DNA of 64,000 nt from Deltaproteobacteria bacterium (GTDB taxonomy: Bacteria; Desulfobacterota; Desulfomonilia; UBA1062). Location: the NCBI GenBank assembly GCA_029552245.1, contig JAKPDW010000053.1:1-64000 (forward strand). The letters run 5' to 3'. The notes below the pieces were generated by a model. That model was given only the letters and a program-made list of their open reading frames with translations, was not told the DNA's origin and made no database searches. The first letter of the stretch is position 1; the number at the start of each line of letters is the position of its first letter. The position numbers and the translations under genes were made by a program. Of the stretch, positions 1 to 7,734 are shown one piece after another.

Positions 1-1
1 G

Positions 2-844
2 CTCAGGGGCACGCTCAAGTGCGCGGCCGTGAAGGCGCCCGGGTTCGGTGACCGCCGCAAGGCCATGCTCGAGGACATCGCCATCCTGACCGGCGGCCAG
101 GTGATCTCCGAGGAGCTGGGCCGCAAGCTCGAGAGCGCGTCTCTGGCCGATATGGGGACGGCCAAGCGGATCATTATCGACAAGGACAACACGACGATCG
201 TGGAAGGCGCGGGCAAGAAGGCCGCCATCCAGGGCCGCATCACCCAGATCAAGGCGCAGATCGAGGAGACGACCTCGGACTACGACCGTGAGAAGCTGCA
301 GGAGCGGCTGGCGAAGCTCGCTGGCGGCGTGGCGGTGATCAAGGTGGGCGCTGCGACCGAGCCCGAGATGAAGGAGAAGAAGGCGAGGGTCGAGGACGCC
401 CTGCACGCCACCAGGGCGGCCGTCGAGGAGGGTTTCATCGTGGGCGGCGGCGTGGCGCTGCTGCGCTGCATCGACAGGCTGAAGAAGCTCGAAGACCTTC
501 CCGGCGACCAGAAGTTCGGGGTGAAGATCGTGCAGAAGGCGCTCGAGGAGCCTCTCAGGCAGATCGCGGTGAACGCCGGCCTCGAGGGCGGGATCGTGGT
601 CGAGAAGGTGAAGTCCCTGAAGGGCAATAACGGCTTCAACGCGGATACCGAGGTGTACGAGGACCTCGTGAAGGCGGGCGTCATAGACCCCACCAAGGTG
701 ACGCGCTCCGCGCTCCAGAACGCGGCATCCGTGGCCGGGCTCTTGCTCACCACCGAGGTCATGGTCGCCGAGATCCCGGAGGAGAAACCGGCTCAGGGTA
801 TGCCCGGCGGCGGAGGAATGCCGGATATGGGCGGCATGATGTAA
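2..844 (+). CDS. groEL: Chaperonin GroEL, C-terminal part (5' truncated by window)
   Basis: This is the last 280 residues of the 60-kDa chaperonin that folds cytosolic proteins in an ATP-driven double ring with GroES. The frame is open from base 2 and begins [19 protein letters not shown], which is the GroEL apical-domain segment that follows the substrate-binding face. The rest covers the second half of the intermediate and equatorial domains, including the conserved stretch [14 protein letters not shown] and the pair [13 protein letters not shown]. It ends in the Gly-Met-rich tail typical of GroEL ([15 protein letters not shown]). The start codon lies upstream of the window, and groES would be expected further upstream. 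A strong hairpin follows the stop codon. Confidence 0.97.
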   Translation, partial: LRGTLKCAAVKAPGFGDRRKAMLEDIAILTGGQVISEELGRKLESASLADMGTAKRIIIDKDNTTIVEGAGKKAAIQGRITQIKAQIEETTSDYDREKLQERLAKLAGGVAVIKVGAATEPEMKEKKARVEDALHATRAAVEEGFIVGGGVALLRCIDRLKKLEDLPGDQKFGVKIVQKALEEPLRQIAVNAGLEGGIVVEKVKSLKGNNGFNADTEVYEDLVKAGVIDPTKVTRSALQNAASVAGLLLTTEVMVAEIPEEKPAQGMPGGGGMPDMGGMM

Positions 845-884
845 GCCGTCGCTGAACACCCCATACCCTGCACGCACGAACAAA

Positions 885-913
885 GACGGGGGAAGCATCT
901 TGCCTCCCCCGTC
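885..913 (+). terminator. Probable terminator of groEL
   Basis: A 13-base stem with a 3-base loop starts about 40 bases after the groEL stop. The arms are GACGGGGGAAGCA and TGCCTCCCCCGTC, with one A/C mismatch. The tract that follows is only moderately T-rich, so termination may be incomplete or the hairpin may act by protecting the transcript end. No gene is visible between here and 1170. Confidence 0.7.
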
Positions 914-1170
914 TCCATCTTCATGGGAAGTCCCGCGTACCTGCGGCCTGTACTCGAAGACCGGGGGTCTCTCGTGCGATACGTTTCCATGGCTGTGACC
1001 CGGACGCTGCCGCTCGTGTCCCGTGAGGGGGAGTCCCAACTGGCGAGACGGCTTCCCGTCGGGCGACGGGGGATAAGCGGCAGCCGAGCGGAACACCCTG
1101 GAGGCAGAGCGATGTAGAGGTCTCATCCATGTGCCGTCGGCACGGAGGGAAATCCTGTTTCTGGCGGAAG

Positions 1171-1827
1171 CTACGGCCTCTTCTCGGAACCGGGCTCTTC
1201 CCTCGGTGTCCTGACGACGTTCTTGGAGAGGAGCTCGAAGATGTCGCCCATGATGTCCTTTTTCTTGATGGAGTCCCTCTGGTGGAGCATCACGATGACG
1301 CTTCGCAGGATGATCTCGTTGAGCATGCCGGCGAGGATGTAGGGATGCACGTCCACGACGAAGCCGTCGACCTGGGCCTGCCTGATCATGTCCACCAGCT
1401 TGGATTCGATCTTCCTGTAGGCGCTGATGTTCTTGAGGGTGTAGGCCGAGAGGTGGCGTCTCTTCTTGATCTCGTTCGTCTCGTACTCCGACATGAAGAT
1501 GTTGAGGAGGTGGGCGTTGTCGATGTAGAGATCGAGGAGCTTGAGCACGAGGATTCTCAGCCTCTCCAGCGACGAGACCTCCTCGGATGCGACCTCGCCG
1601 AAGACCGCCTCGATGTCCGAGAGTATGCCCGAGATGAGAGCGGCGAAGATGTCTTCCTTGTTCTTGAAGTGATTGTAGATGGTCCGCCTGTCGAACCCCG
1701 AGTGCTTGGCGATATCCTCCATGGAGGTTCCGTAGAAGCCCCTCTTGTGGAAGAGCTCGCGGGCGGACTTGAGGATCGTCGTCCTGTTTCGCTGGATCTG
1801 TCTCTCTCGCCTGATCTTCTTCTGCAT
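1171..1827 (-). CDS. TetR/AcrR-family transcriptional regulator
   Basis: A 218-residue TetR-type repressor. Residues about 15-64 form the N-terminal DNA-binding domain: a helix ending in ARELFHKRGFYGTSMEDIA, then the recognition helix and the hallmark TIYNHFKNKEDIF. The remaining 150 residues are helical, with no ligand-family signature I can name. It stands alone: its 3' end faces the groEL terminator, and its 5' end is divergent from yacG-pcnB across about 180 AT-richer bases that could hold its own operator. The ligand and target genes cannot be inferred from the neighbours. The family is certain; the role is unknown. Confidence 0.9.
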   Translation of the reverse strand: MQKKIRRERQIQRNRTTILKSARELFHKRGFYGTSMEDIAKHSGFDRRTIYNHFKNKEDIFAALISGILSDIEAVFGEVASEEVSSLERLRILVLKLLDLYIDNAHLLNIFMSEYETNEIKKRRHLSAYTLKNISAYRKIESKLVDMIRQAQVDGFVVDVHPYILAGMLNEIILRSVIVMLHQRDSIKKKDIMGDIFELLSKNVVRTPREEPGSEKRP

Positions 1828-2004
1828 GGCTCGTCCCGGTGAGGCCCGCGATCACCAAATCACTCTTCTCTCTTTCAAGTCAATAGAAAAGTATCCCTCA
1901 TGAAACAGGCCGACAATTCACAAGCTGCGGAGAAAGAATGCCCCGATGTACAACGTACGCGAAATGGGGTATGAGAAGATTCCGGAAATACGGGAGGTTC
2001 GAGC

Positions 2005-2235
2005 GTGACGTCAGGGGGGAACGACAGGGGGTCGAGACCGCCGGTAAGGGTCGTGAAGTGTCCTGGCTGCGGCAGGGAAGTGCCCTACGAGGGGAATCCG
2101 TACCGGCCTTTCTGTTCGAGGGGATGCAAGGGCCTGGACCTTGTCCACTGGGTGAGCGGGGAATACAGGATCCCCTCGAAACCCGAGGAAGAGTCGCCGA
2201 GAGATGGAAGAGACGACGAGCCCAGTCATTCTTGA
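2005..2235 (+). CDS. yacG: DNA gyrase inhibitor YacG (zinc-binding)
   Basis: A 76-residue protein with one treble-clef-like zinc site: Cys19-x2-Cys22 in VKCPGCGREV and Cys37-x3-Cys41 in RPFCSRGCKGLDL. The spacing and the following DL-x-HW-x-SGEYRIP match YacG, which in E. coli binds GyrB and inhibits gyrase. The acidic, Ser-rich tail is also usual. The start is GTG at 2005, preceded by GGGAGG at 1992-1997 with 7-base spacing. The last 32 bases overlap the start of pcnB, so the two are probably translationally coupled. Family assignment is firm; the gyrase role here is inferred by homology. Confidence 0.9.
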   Translation: MTSGGNDRGSRPPVRVVKCPGCGREVPYEGNPYRPFCSRGCKGLDLVHWVSGEYRIPSKPEEESPRDGRDDEPSHS

Positions 2236-3463
2236 CCGGTCGGCACACCCCATCTCCCGAAGGGATATCGACCCCGACGCGCTGAAGGTCCTCTACCGCC
2301 TGAGCAGGCACGGGTTCAAGGCCTATCTCGTCGGCGGAGCCGTGAGGGACCTCCTCCTCGGCAAGAAGCCGAAGGATTTCGACGTCGCCACGGACGCGCG
2401 GCCGGGGCAGGTCAAGAAACTCTTCTCCAACTGCTTCCTCGTGGGCCGGAGATTCAGGCTGGCGCACATCAGGTTCAGGGGAAACAAGATCATCGAGGTG
2501 GCCACGTTCAGGAGGGACCCCGACCCTGAGCACGACTCCCCGACCGACATCCACAACACCTTCGGCACGCCTGTCCAGGACGCCCTCAGGAGGGACATCA
2601 CCATGAACGCCCTGTTCTACGACATCGAGACCTTCTCGGTGATCGACTTCGTGGGCGGGCTCGAGGACATCGCGAACCGCAGAGTGAGGGTCATCGGGGA
2701 CCCGCCCGGCCGTTTCTCGGAGGACCCGGTGCGCATGTGGCGGGTGTTGAGACACGCCTCGAGGCTCGGGTTCGCAGTGGACGAGCATGCCGCACGGGCC
2801 ATCCGCGATCAGCGCGGGTTGCTCGCCGGATGCTCGGGCGCGAGACTCTACGAGGAACTCAACAAGGACTTGAGCTACGGCAAGGCCCGGGAGACCTTTT
2901 CGCTCCTCATGGAATACGGCCTCCTCTCCATCCTTCTCGGCGCCGTCGGGGAACGGCTGGAACAGGACGCATCGCTTGCCGGCGCCTTTCTTGATCTCAT
3001 GGGGGCGCATGACAGGATGCTCGCCTCTGGCGGAAAGTTCGAGGCGACCGTGGCATACAGCCTCCTCCTGTGGCCCTGGGCGTGTGCTACCTTGATGTCG
3101 GGTTCGGCCCCCGGCACGGACAGGGCGAGGCTCCTCGCTGAGGAGATCGAGCGCGCCGGCATGATCGTGACGATCCCCAAGGGGCTGCGCTCCAGCGCCG
3201 TCCACGTCATACTCGCGGTGAACGCCATGATGCGGTCCCTCGAGACGGGAAGGCTCAAGACCTCGCTCATGGGCCGCTCCGACTACGGGACCGCCCTCAG
3301 GGTGTTCGCCCTCGTGTCAGGTATCCCCGTGTCCGATGGGAAAGACCCGTTCCTCGAGCTCTTTCGCGCGCGCTACCCGGGCGTGAGAGAGAGGCGCGCC
3401 CGAAAGAGGAGGAGGCGCCGTCGCAGGCGTCCCCAGGGGAACGAGCCGAGCGACACGGCGTGA
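2204..3463 (+). CDS. pcnB: Poly(A) polymerase / tRNA nucleotidyltransferase-superfamily protein
   Basis: A 419-residue class II nucleotidyltransferase of the PcnB branch, which adds 3' poly(A) tails to RNA and so promotes decay. Residues 44-49 (GGAVRD) and the carboxylates Asp58 and Asp60 in KKPKDFDVAT form the catalytic site. NCFLVGRRFRLAH and the RRDITMNALFYD block are typical of PcnB rather than CCA-adding enzymes. A neck domain around EDPVRMWRVLRHASRLGF follows. The protein ends in a strongly basic Arg-rich tail (RARKRRRRRRRR), as in many PcnB proteins, presumably for RNA binding. It starts inside yacG. CCA-adding activity cannot be excluded from sequence alone. Confidence 0.9.
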   Translation: MEETTSPVILDRSAHPISRRDIDPDALKVLYRLSRHGFKAYLVGGAVRDLLLGKKPKDFDVATDARPGQVKKLFSNCFLVGRRFRLAHIRFRGNKIIEVATFRRDPDPEHDSPTDIHNTFGTPVQDALRRDITMNALFYDIETFSVIDFVGGLEDIANRRVRVIGDPPGRFSEDPVRMWRVLRHASRLGFAVDEHAARAIRDQRGLLAGCSGARLYEELNKDLSYGKARETFSLLMEYGLLSILLGAVGERLEQDASLAGAFLDLMGAHDRMLASGGKFEATVAYSLLLWPWACATLMSGSAPGTDRARLLAEEIERAGMIVTIPKGLRSSAVHVILAVNAMMRSLETGRLKTSLMGRSDYGTALRVFALVSGIPVSDGKDPFLELFRARYPGVRERRARKRRRRRRRRPQGNEPSDTA

Positions 3464-3675
3464 CCTGGCGGCCCTGAACGGGGAATGCACGAGGTACACG
3501 GTTCGTGTGGTCTGAGGGCCATGCATGCAACATCACGGTATTAAAGGAGATATTCCCTCCCGCACTGATCCGTGATTCAGTGGCTATTGCATATTTCCCA
3601 CAGAGTGTTCCCCAGGGGTGACCCTGCCCGCTCCTAACAGCAATGAATCACGTCAAAAATCCCATCCCTCCTCTT

Positions 3676-3691
3676 TGGCACGGTAGATGCA
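3676..3691 (+). promoter_or_regulatory. Sigma-54 (RpoN) promoter for the small gene at 3722
   Basis: The sequence TGGCACGGTAGATGCA matches the consensus TGGCACG-N4-TTGCW at all but one core position and has the invariant GG and GC separated by exactly 10 bases. The predicted transcription start near 3702 leaves about 20 bases of leader containing the GGGGA ribosome-binding site. The activator is unknown. Confidence 0.7.
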
Positions 3692-3721
3692 TAAAAAGCG
3701 GGAACAAGACGGGGAATGGAC

Positions 3722-3946
3722 ATGAACAGGAAAGGGAATCTCGACATCATTCTGAAGAACATGGATACTTCGAGGGCGACCAAGGTTCTTGCCAAGAGCC
3801 TGTACAAGGAACTTGTCCGCAACGGGTTCACCCATAAAGACATCATTGACTTCTCGCGCGAGATGATCGACTACGTGGCCCATGAGATGCGCAGGGAGGC
3901 CACGATGGAGGAAGCCGGCCGCAAGGACCGCCTCCTAATCGGCTAA
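3722..3946 (+). CDS. Small conserved-looking hypothetical protein, sigma-54 controlled
   Basis: A 74-residue soluble, mostly helical protein (MNRKGNLDIILKNMD onward) with no cysteines, no signal peptide and no membrane segment. I do not recognise the family. The core LAKSLYKELVRNGF followed by DIIDFSREMIDYVAHEMR reads like a compact helical bundle with alternating charge. I chose ATG 3722 because GGGGA at 3711-3715 sits 6 bases before it; the ATG at 3716 directly abuts that site. Its promoter is a near-perfect RpoN site. Its last 12 bases overlap, tail to tail, the end of cmk on the other strand. The function is unknown. Its regulation suggests a stress, nitrogen, motility or surface-related role, which is inference only. 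Confidence 0.75.
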   Translation: MNRKGNLDIILKNMDTSRATKVLAKSLYKELVRNGFTHKDIIDFSREMIDYVAHEMRREATMEEAGRKDRLLIG

Positions 3947-4597
3947 CGCCTGTCTTACCATCGAGAGTATCTTGACCACCACCTCTTCCTGCGTGAGGTG
4001 TGTCGTGTCCACCACAAACGCGTTTTCCGGCACCCTGAGAGGCGAGTGGCGCCTCGACCCGTCTTGTTCGTCCCGTCTTCTCATGGATTCGAAGACCTCC
4101 GACGGGTCTGCATCCATCCCCTTCCGGGCGAACTCCGCATGCCTGCGGCGGGCGCGCTCGGCTATGTCCGCGTCGAGGAAGATCTTGAGATCCGCGCCGG
4201 GGAAGACCACCGAGCCCGTGTCCCGGCCCTCCGCGACGATGGATTCGCGGTCGGCCAACTCCCTCTGCAGGGCGGTGAGGCGTTTCCTCACGTCGGCATG
4301 GACGGCTATGGCGGAGGCCGCCTCGGCGACGCCGGGCGACCTTATGTCGGAGCTCACGTCTCTCCCGTCCAGGTACACCTTGTCCTCATGCAGGGATATC
4401 TCGGCCTTGTCGATCACCGAGGCGCATGCGACACCGTCTCTGGCATCGACCCCCGACGAGATCACGGCCAGTGCGGCGGCCCGGTACAAGGCGCCGGTGT
4501 CCAGGTAGGTGAAGCCCAGCCGGCGGGCGACCTCGCGGGCGACCGTCGATTTTCCGCTTCCTGCAGGGCCGTCGATGGTGATGATGCGGTGTTTCAT
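3935..4597 (-). CDS. cmk: Cytidylate kinase
   Basis: A 220-residue (d)CMP kinase that phosphorylates CMP/dCMP with ATP in pyrimidine nucleotide recycling. Residues 10-18 (GPAGSGKST) are the P-loop. YLDTGALYRAAAL is the CMP-site region, EGRDTGSVVFPGADLKIFLDA is the family-defining central block, and RRRDEQDGSR is the lid. It is the last gene of the pheA-hisC-tyrA-aroA-cmk transcript, and its ATG overlaps the aroA stop (ATGA at 4594-4597). Cmk next to aroA is a common arrangement. The usual downstream ispH and rpsA are absent. Length is normal for the family. Confidence 0.95.
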   Translation of the reverse strand: MKHRIITIDGPAGSGKSTVAREVARRLGFTYLDTGALYRAAALAVISSGVDARDGVACASVIDKAEISLHEDKVYLDGRDVSSDIRSPGVAEAASAIAVHADVRKRLTALQRELADRESIVAEGRDTGSVVFPGADLKIFLDADIAERARRRHAEFARKGMDADPSEVFESMRRRDEQDGSRRHSPLRVPENAFVVDTTHLTQEEVVVKILSMVRQALAD

Positions 4598-5838
4598 GCG
4601 AGGGAGTCCATGTCCTCGAAGAACCTCGGGTATGATATCCTGACGCAGGAGGGGTCGTCGATGCCGATCTCGGTGTCCGACGCCCTTGCCAACACGGCGA
4701 AGGACATGGCTATCCTGTGGTCGGAGAAGGTCCTCACGGATGCGGGGGACAACCGTGCCGGCCCGTTGACGATGAGGCCGTCCTCGAGCTCCTCCACCGT
4801 CGCCCCCAGCCGCGTGAGGCCTTCGACCATGGCGCTTATGCGGTCGGTCTCCTTGACCCTGAGTTCCCGTGCACCGGTGATGACCGTGGTGCCCTCGGCG
4901 AGGGCGGCGGCCACGACGAGCGCAGGGATCTCGTCGATGAGCGAGGGCACTTCCTCTGCCGTAATCGTGACCGCCTTGAGGTGCGATCCCTTCACGACGA
5001 GGTCGCCCACCGGCTCCCCGGCCTGGAGCTTCTCGTTCTCGATCGCTATGCACGCACCCATCCGCTCGAGGACCCTGAGGAACCCCGTCCTCGTCGGATT
5101 CAGGCAGACTCCCCTTATGAGCACCGACGATCCCGGCGTCGCGGCGGCCCACACGACCGGGAAGGCGGCGGACGAAGGGTCTCCCGGCACGGTTATCTCC
5201 CGTGCGGTGAGCTGCTGCGGCCCGGTGACGCTCACCGATTTCGATCTCACCTCCACCGTCGCCCCGAACCCCGCGAGCATCCTCTCGGTGTGATCCCGGC
5301 TCGTGGATGGCTCGTTCACCGTCGTGGTGCCCTCGGCGAAGAGGCCTGCCAGGAGCAGCGCCGACTTGACCTGGGCGGATGCCACCTCCATGGGGTGAAA
5401 GATCCCCCTGAGTTTCCCCCCCCTGACCGCCATGGGCAAGAATGAGCCCGACCTCGCCATGAACCTCGCGCCCATGAGCTCCAGGGGCTTTATGACGCGT
5501 GCCATGGGCCTCTTGATGAGGGATTCGTCGCCGGTCATGACGGTGATGCCCTCGATCCCCGAGACGATGCCCGAGACGAGCCTCGCCGTGGTGCCCGAGT
5601 TGCCCGCGTCTACGACGTGTGTCGGTTCCCTCAGGGTTGACCCGTCCACGAGGTAGGAGTCGCCGTCTTTGCGGATCGACGCGCCCAGGGCCGCGAGCGC
5701 CTTGCGGGTGCTCGCGATGTCCTCGGACTCCAGGGCGTTTCGTATCACCGTGGTCCCGTGCGCGAGAGAGCCGATCATGAAGCACCGGTGCGTGATCGAC
5801 TTGTCCGGCGGGGGCGTTATCTCACCGTGGGCTTTCAT
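4594..5838 (-). CDS. aroA: 3-phosphoshikimate 1-carboxyvinyltransferase (EPSP synthase)
   Basis: A 414-residue enzyme of the shikimate pathway that joins PEP to shikimate 3-phosphate. Signatures are PPPDKSITHR at the N-terminus (shikimate/PEP-binding lysine), DAGNSGTTARL (the LxxGNAGTAxR site), ELRVKETDRISAM and the C-terminal FSDHRIAM. I start it at ATG 5838 (MKAHGEI), because AGGAGG lies at 5846-5851 with ideal spacing. A longer reading from 5862 lacks such a site. It overlaps the end of tyrA by 17 bases and cmk by 4. The N-terminal motif differs from the canonical PGDKS, so glyphosate sensitivity cannot be predicted. Confidence 0.95.
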   Translation of the reverse strand: MKAHGEITPPPDKSITHRCFMIGSLAHGTTVIRNALESEDIASTRKALAALGASIRKDGDSYLVDGSTLREPTHVVDAGNSGTTARLVSGIVSGIEGITVMTGDESLIKRPMARVIKPLELMGARFMARSGSFLPMAVRGGKLRGIFHPMEVASAQVKSALLLAGLFAEGTTTVNEPSTSRDHTERMLAGFGATVEVRSKSVSVTGPQQLTAREITVPGDPSSAAFPVVWAAATPGSSVLIRGVCLNPTRTGFLRVLERMGACIAIENEKLQAGEPVGDLVVKGSHLKAVTITAEEVPSLIDEIPALVVAAALAEGTTVITGARELRVKETDRISAMVEGLTRLGATVEELEDGLIVNGPARLSPASVRTFSDHRIAMSFAVLARASDTEIGIDDPSCVRISYPRFFEDMDSLA

Positions 5839-6649
5839 AGAGCGCCCTCCTGATCTGTGCAAAGCGGGAAAGCTCCGTTTCGAGTTCCGTTGCGCGGTCC
5901 TCTTCGACGAGCGTCTTCAGCCGATGCAGCTCCTCGATGTATGCCTCCACGAGGGGCAGGACGTTGTCCCTGTTGTCCATGAGGATGTCCTTCCACATGA
6001 GGGGGTCGGATGCGGCGATGCGGGTGAAGTCCCTGAACCCTGCGCCCAGGAGCTGCCTGTGGATGTGCACGTCCTCCGCGAGCCCCATGGACGCGTAGCT
6101 CAGCAGGTGGGGGAGGTGGCTGATCTTTGCCATGAGCCTGTCGTGGGATGCGGGGTCCATGATGTGGGTGGTGGATCCGCAAGCCTCCCAGAGCCTCTTG
6201 ACCTCGGCGATGCGGTCGGGGCTGGTGGTCTCGGAAGGGGTGATGATGGCCGCCGCCCCCACGAACAGGTCCCTGTCGCTCGCATCGTAGCCGGGCCTCT
6301 CCTTGCCCGCTATCGGGTGCGAACCCACGAACGAGCCCGTGATCTTGTCCATCTCGCCGACGATGCGCGCCTTGGTGGAGCCGGTGTCGGTGATGGTCGT
6401 CCGCTCGCCCACAAACGGGAGCACCTTCCTTGCCGCGTCCACGATGCTCCCAACGGGCAAGGCGAGCACGACCATGTCGCACCCGGCCAGGTCCCGCAGG
6501 TCGGCGCAGCCTCGCAAGACAACCCCTTCCTCCTCCGCGCGCCTCACGACCGAGGGGTTGGCGTCCATGCCCAGGACCTCGGCCTTGCCGGCCAAGGCCC
6601 TGGCAAGGGAGGCGCCGATGAGACCGAGACCGATGACAGCGACCCTCAT
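5822..6649 (-). CDS. tyrA: Prephenate dehydrogenase
   Basis: A 275-residue NAD(P)-dependent enzyme that oxidatively decarboxylates prephenate to 4-hydroxyphenylpyruvate on the way to tyrosine (an arogenate-active variant is possible). The Rossmann motif GLGLIG is at residues 7-12. TDTGSTKARIV and GSHPIAGKERPGYDAS are the conserved active-site blocks, including the catalytic His in SHP, and a helical dimerisation domain follows. It lacks the fused chorismate mutase of enteric TyrA and has no C-terminal ACT domain, so Tyr feedback must act elsewhere or differently. The ATG at 6649 overlaps the hisC stop as ATGA. Confidence 0.93.
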   Translation of the reverse strand: MRVAVIGLGLIGASLARALAGKAEVLGMDANPSVVRRAEEEGVVLRGCADLRDLAGCDMVVLALPVGSIVDAARKVLPFVGERTTITDTGSTKARIVGEMDKITGSFVGSHPIAGKERPGYDASDRDLFVGAAAIITPSETTSPDRIAEVKRLWEACGSTTHIMDPASHDRLMAKISHLPHLLSYASMGLAEDVHIHRQLLGAGFRDFTRIAASDPLMWKDILMDNRDNVLPLVEAYIEELHRLKTLVEEDRATELETELSRFAQIRRALYESPR

Positions 6650-7734
6650 AACACCTCGCCCAGGGCCTCGATGAAGGCGTCGATCTCTCCGGGCGTGCCC
6701 GCGCTCACCCTCAGGTGCTCCGGCAGGCCGAAGCCCGCCATGTGCCTCGTGATGATCCCCCGAGAGAGCAGGGCCTCGTAGACGCGCCCTGCGTCCTTGC
6801 CGATGTGCACCATGACGAAGTTCGTCTGTGAGGGCTCGTACGGGAGGCCGAGCCTCGTGAAGGCGTCCTCGAGCCTGTCCAGCGCGTTCCACGTGGTCTC
6901 GAGGGTCCTGGCGAGGAACTCCCGGTCCTTAAGCGCCGCCGCCCCCGCCTTCTGCGCCAGCACGTTCACGTTGAACGGCGGCTTGATGCGGAGCAGGTGC
7001 TCCCTGAGCGCGGGCGAGGCGACCGCGAACCCCACGCGCACGCCTGCCAGCCCGTGCGACTTCGACAGGGTGTGCACGCACACCACGTTCGGGTGAGCCT
7101 CGATCATCCCCACCGAGCTCGAGAAGCCCTCCCTGCGCACGAATGCCGCGTACGCCTCGTCCACGAGGACGACGCAGTCGGGCGGGACCCTCTCTATGAG
7201 CCGGAGGATCTCGTGTTTCATGAGGCAGCTTCCCGTGGGGTTGTTGGGGTTGGCCACGAAGACCATCTTCGTGCCCGGCACCGCGAGATCGGCTGTGGCC
7301 TCGGGGTCTATGCCGTTGCCGCGCATGGGCGCCTTCCTCACCACGGCCCCGCACGCCCTGGATGCGATCGTGTAGTAGCTGAAGGTGCACCCGGGGATCA
7401 CGACGGCGTCGCCCGGCTTCAAAAAGGCCCTGCACACGAGGTCGATGATCTCGTCCGAGCCGTTGCCGGCGACCACGCTGTCCGGGCTGCACCCGAGGTA
7501 TTCCGCCGCAGCCTCGCACAGCTCGCGCGCCTGGGGGTCGGGGTAGAGGTGGCAGCACGTGAGCGCCTCCCGCATCGCGGCCACTGCCATGGGCGACGGC
7601 CCGAGGGGGTTCTCGTTCGAGGCGAGCTTGATGGGAGAGCTCACCCCGTAGGCCCGGGCGATCTCCTCCTTGGATCTCCCCGGCACGTAGGCGGGGATCC
7701 CCATGACCCAGGGGCAGGGCTCGGGCACCTTCAC
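6646..7734 (-). CDS. hisC: Histidinol-phosphate/aromatic aminotransferase (HisC family)
   Basis: A 362-residue PLP fold-type I aminotransferase. KLASNENPLGPSP is the N-terminal HisC signature, NPNNPTGS contacts the cofactor, DEAYAAF carries the PLP-binding Asp/Tyr, and Lys225 in TLSKSHGLAGVRVGF forms the Schiff base. The start is GTG 7734, coupled to the pheA stop (GTGA), with GGAGG 8 bases upstream. Its position between pheA and tyrA argues that it transaminates phenylpyruvate and 4-hydroxyphenylpyruvate (or prephenate). Whether it also serves histidine synthesis cannot be told here, as no other his genes are present. Confidence 0.9.
   Translation of the reverse strand: MKVPEPCPWVMGIPAYVPGRSKEEIARAYGVSSPIKLASNENPLGPSPMAVAAMREALTCCHLYPDPQARELCEAAAEYLGCSPDSVVAGNGSDEIIDLVCRAFLKPGDAVVIPGCTFSYYTIASRACGAVVRKAPMRGNGIDPEATADLAVPGTKMVFVANPNNPTGSCLMKHEILRLIERVPPDCVVLVDEAYAAFVRREGFSSSVGMIEAHPNVVCVHTLSKSHGLAGVRVGFAVASPALREHLLRIKPPFNVNVLAQKAGAAALKDREFLARTLETTWNALDRLEDAFTRLGLPYEPSQTNFVMVHIGKDAGRVYEALLSRGIITRHMAGFGLPEHLRVSAGTPGEIDAFIEALGEVL

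Noticed and set aside
1898-3205. Minus-strand frame of 435 codons across yacG-pcnB
   Set aside because: yacG and pcnB motifs on the other strand are unmistakable; this is a shadow.
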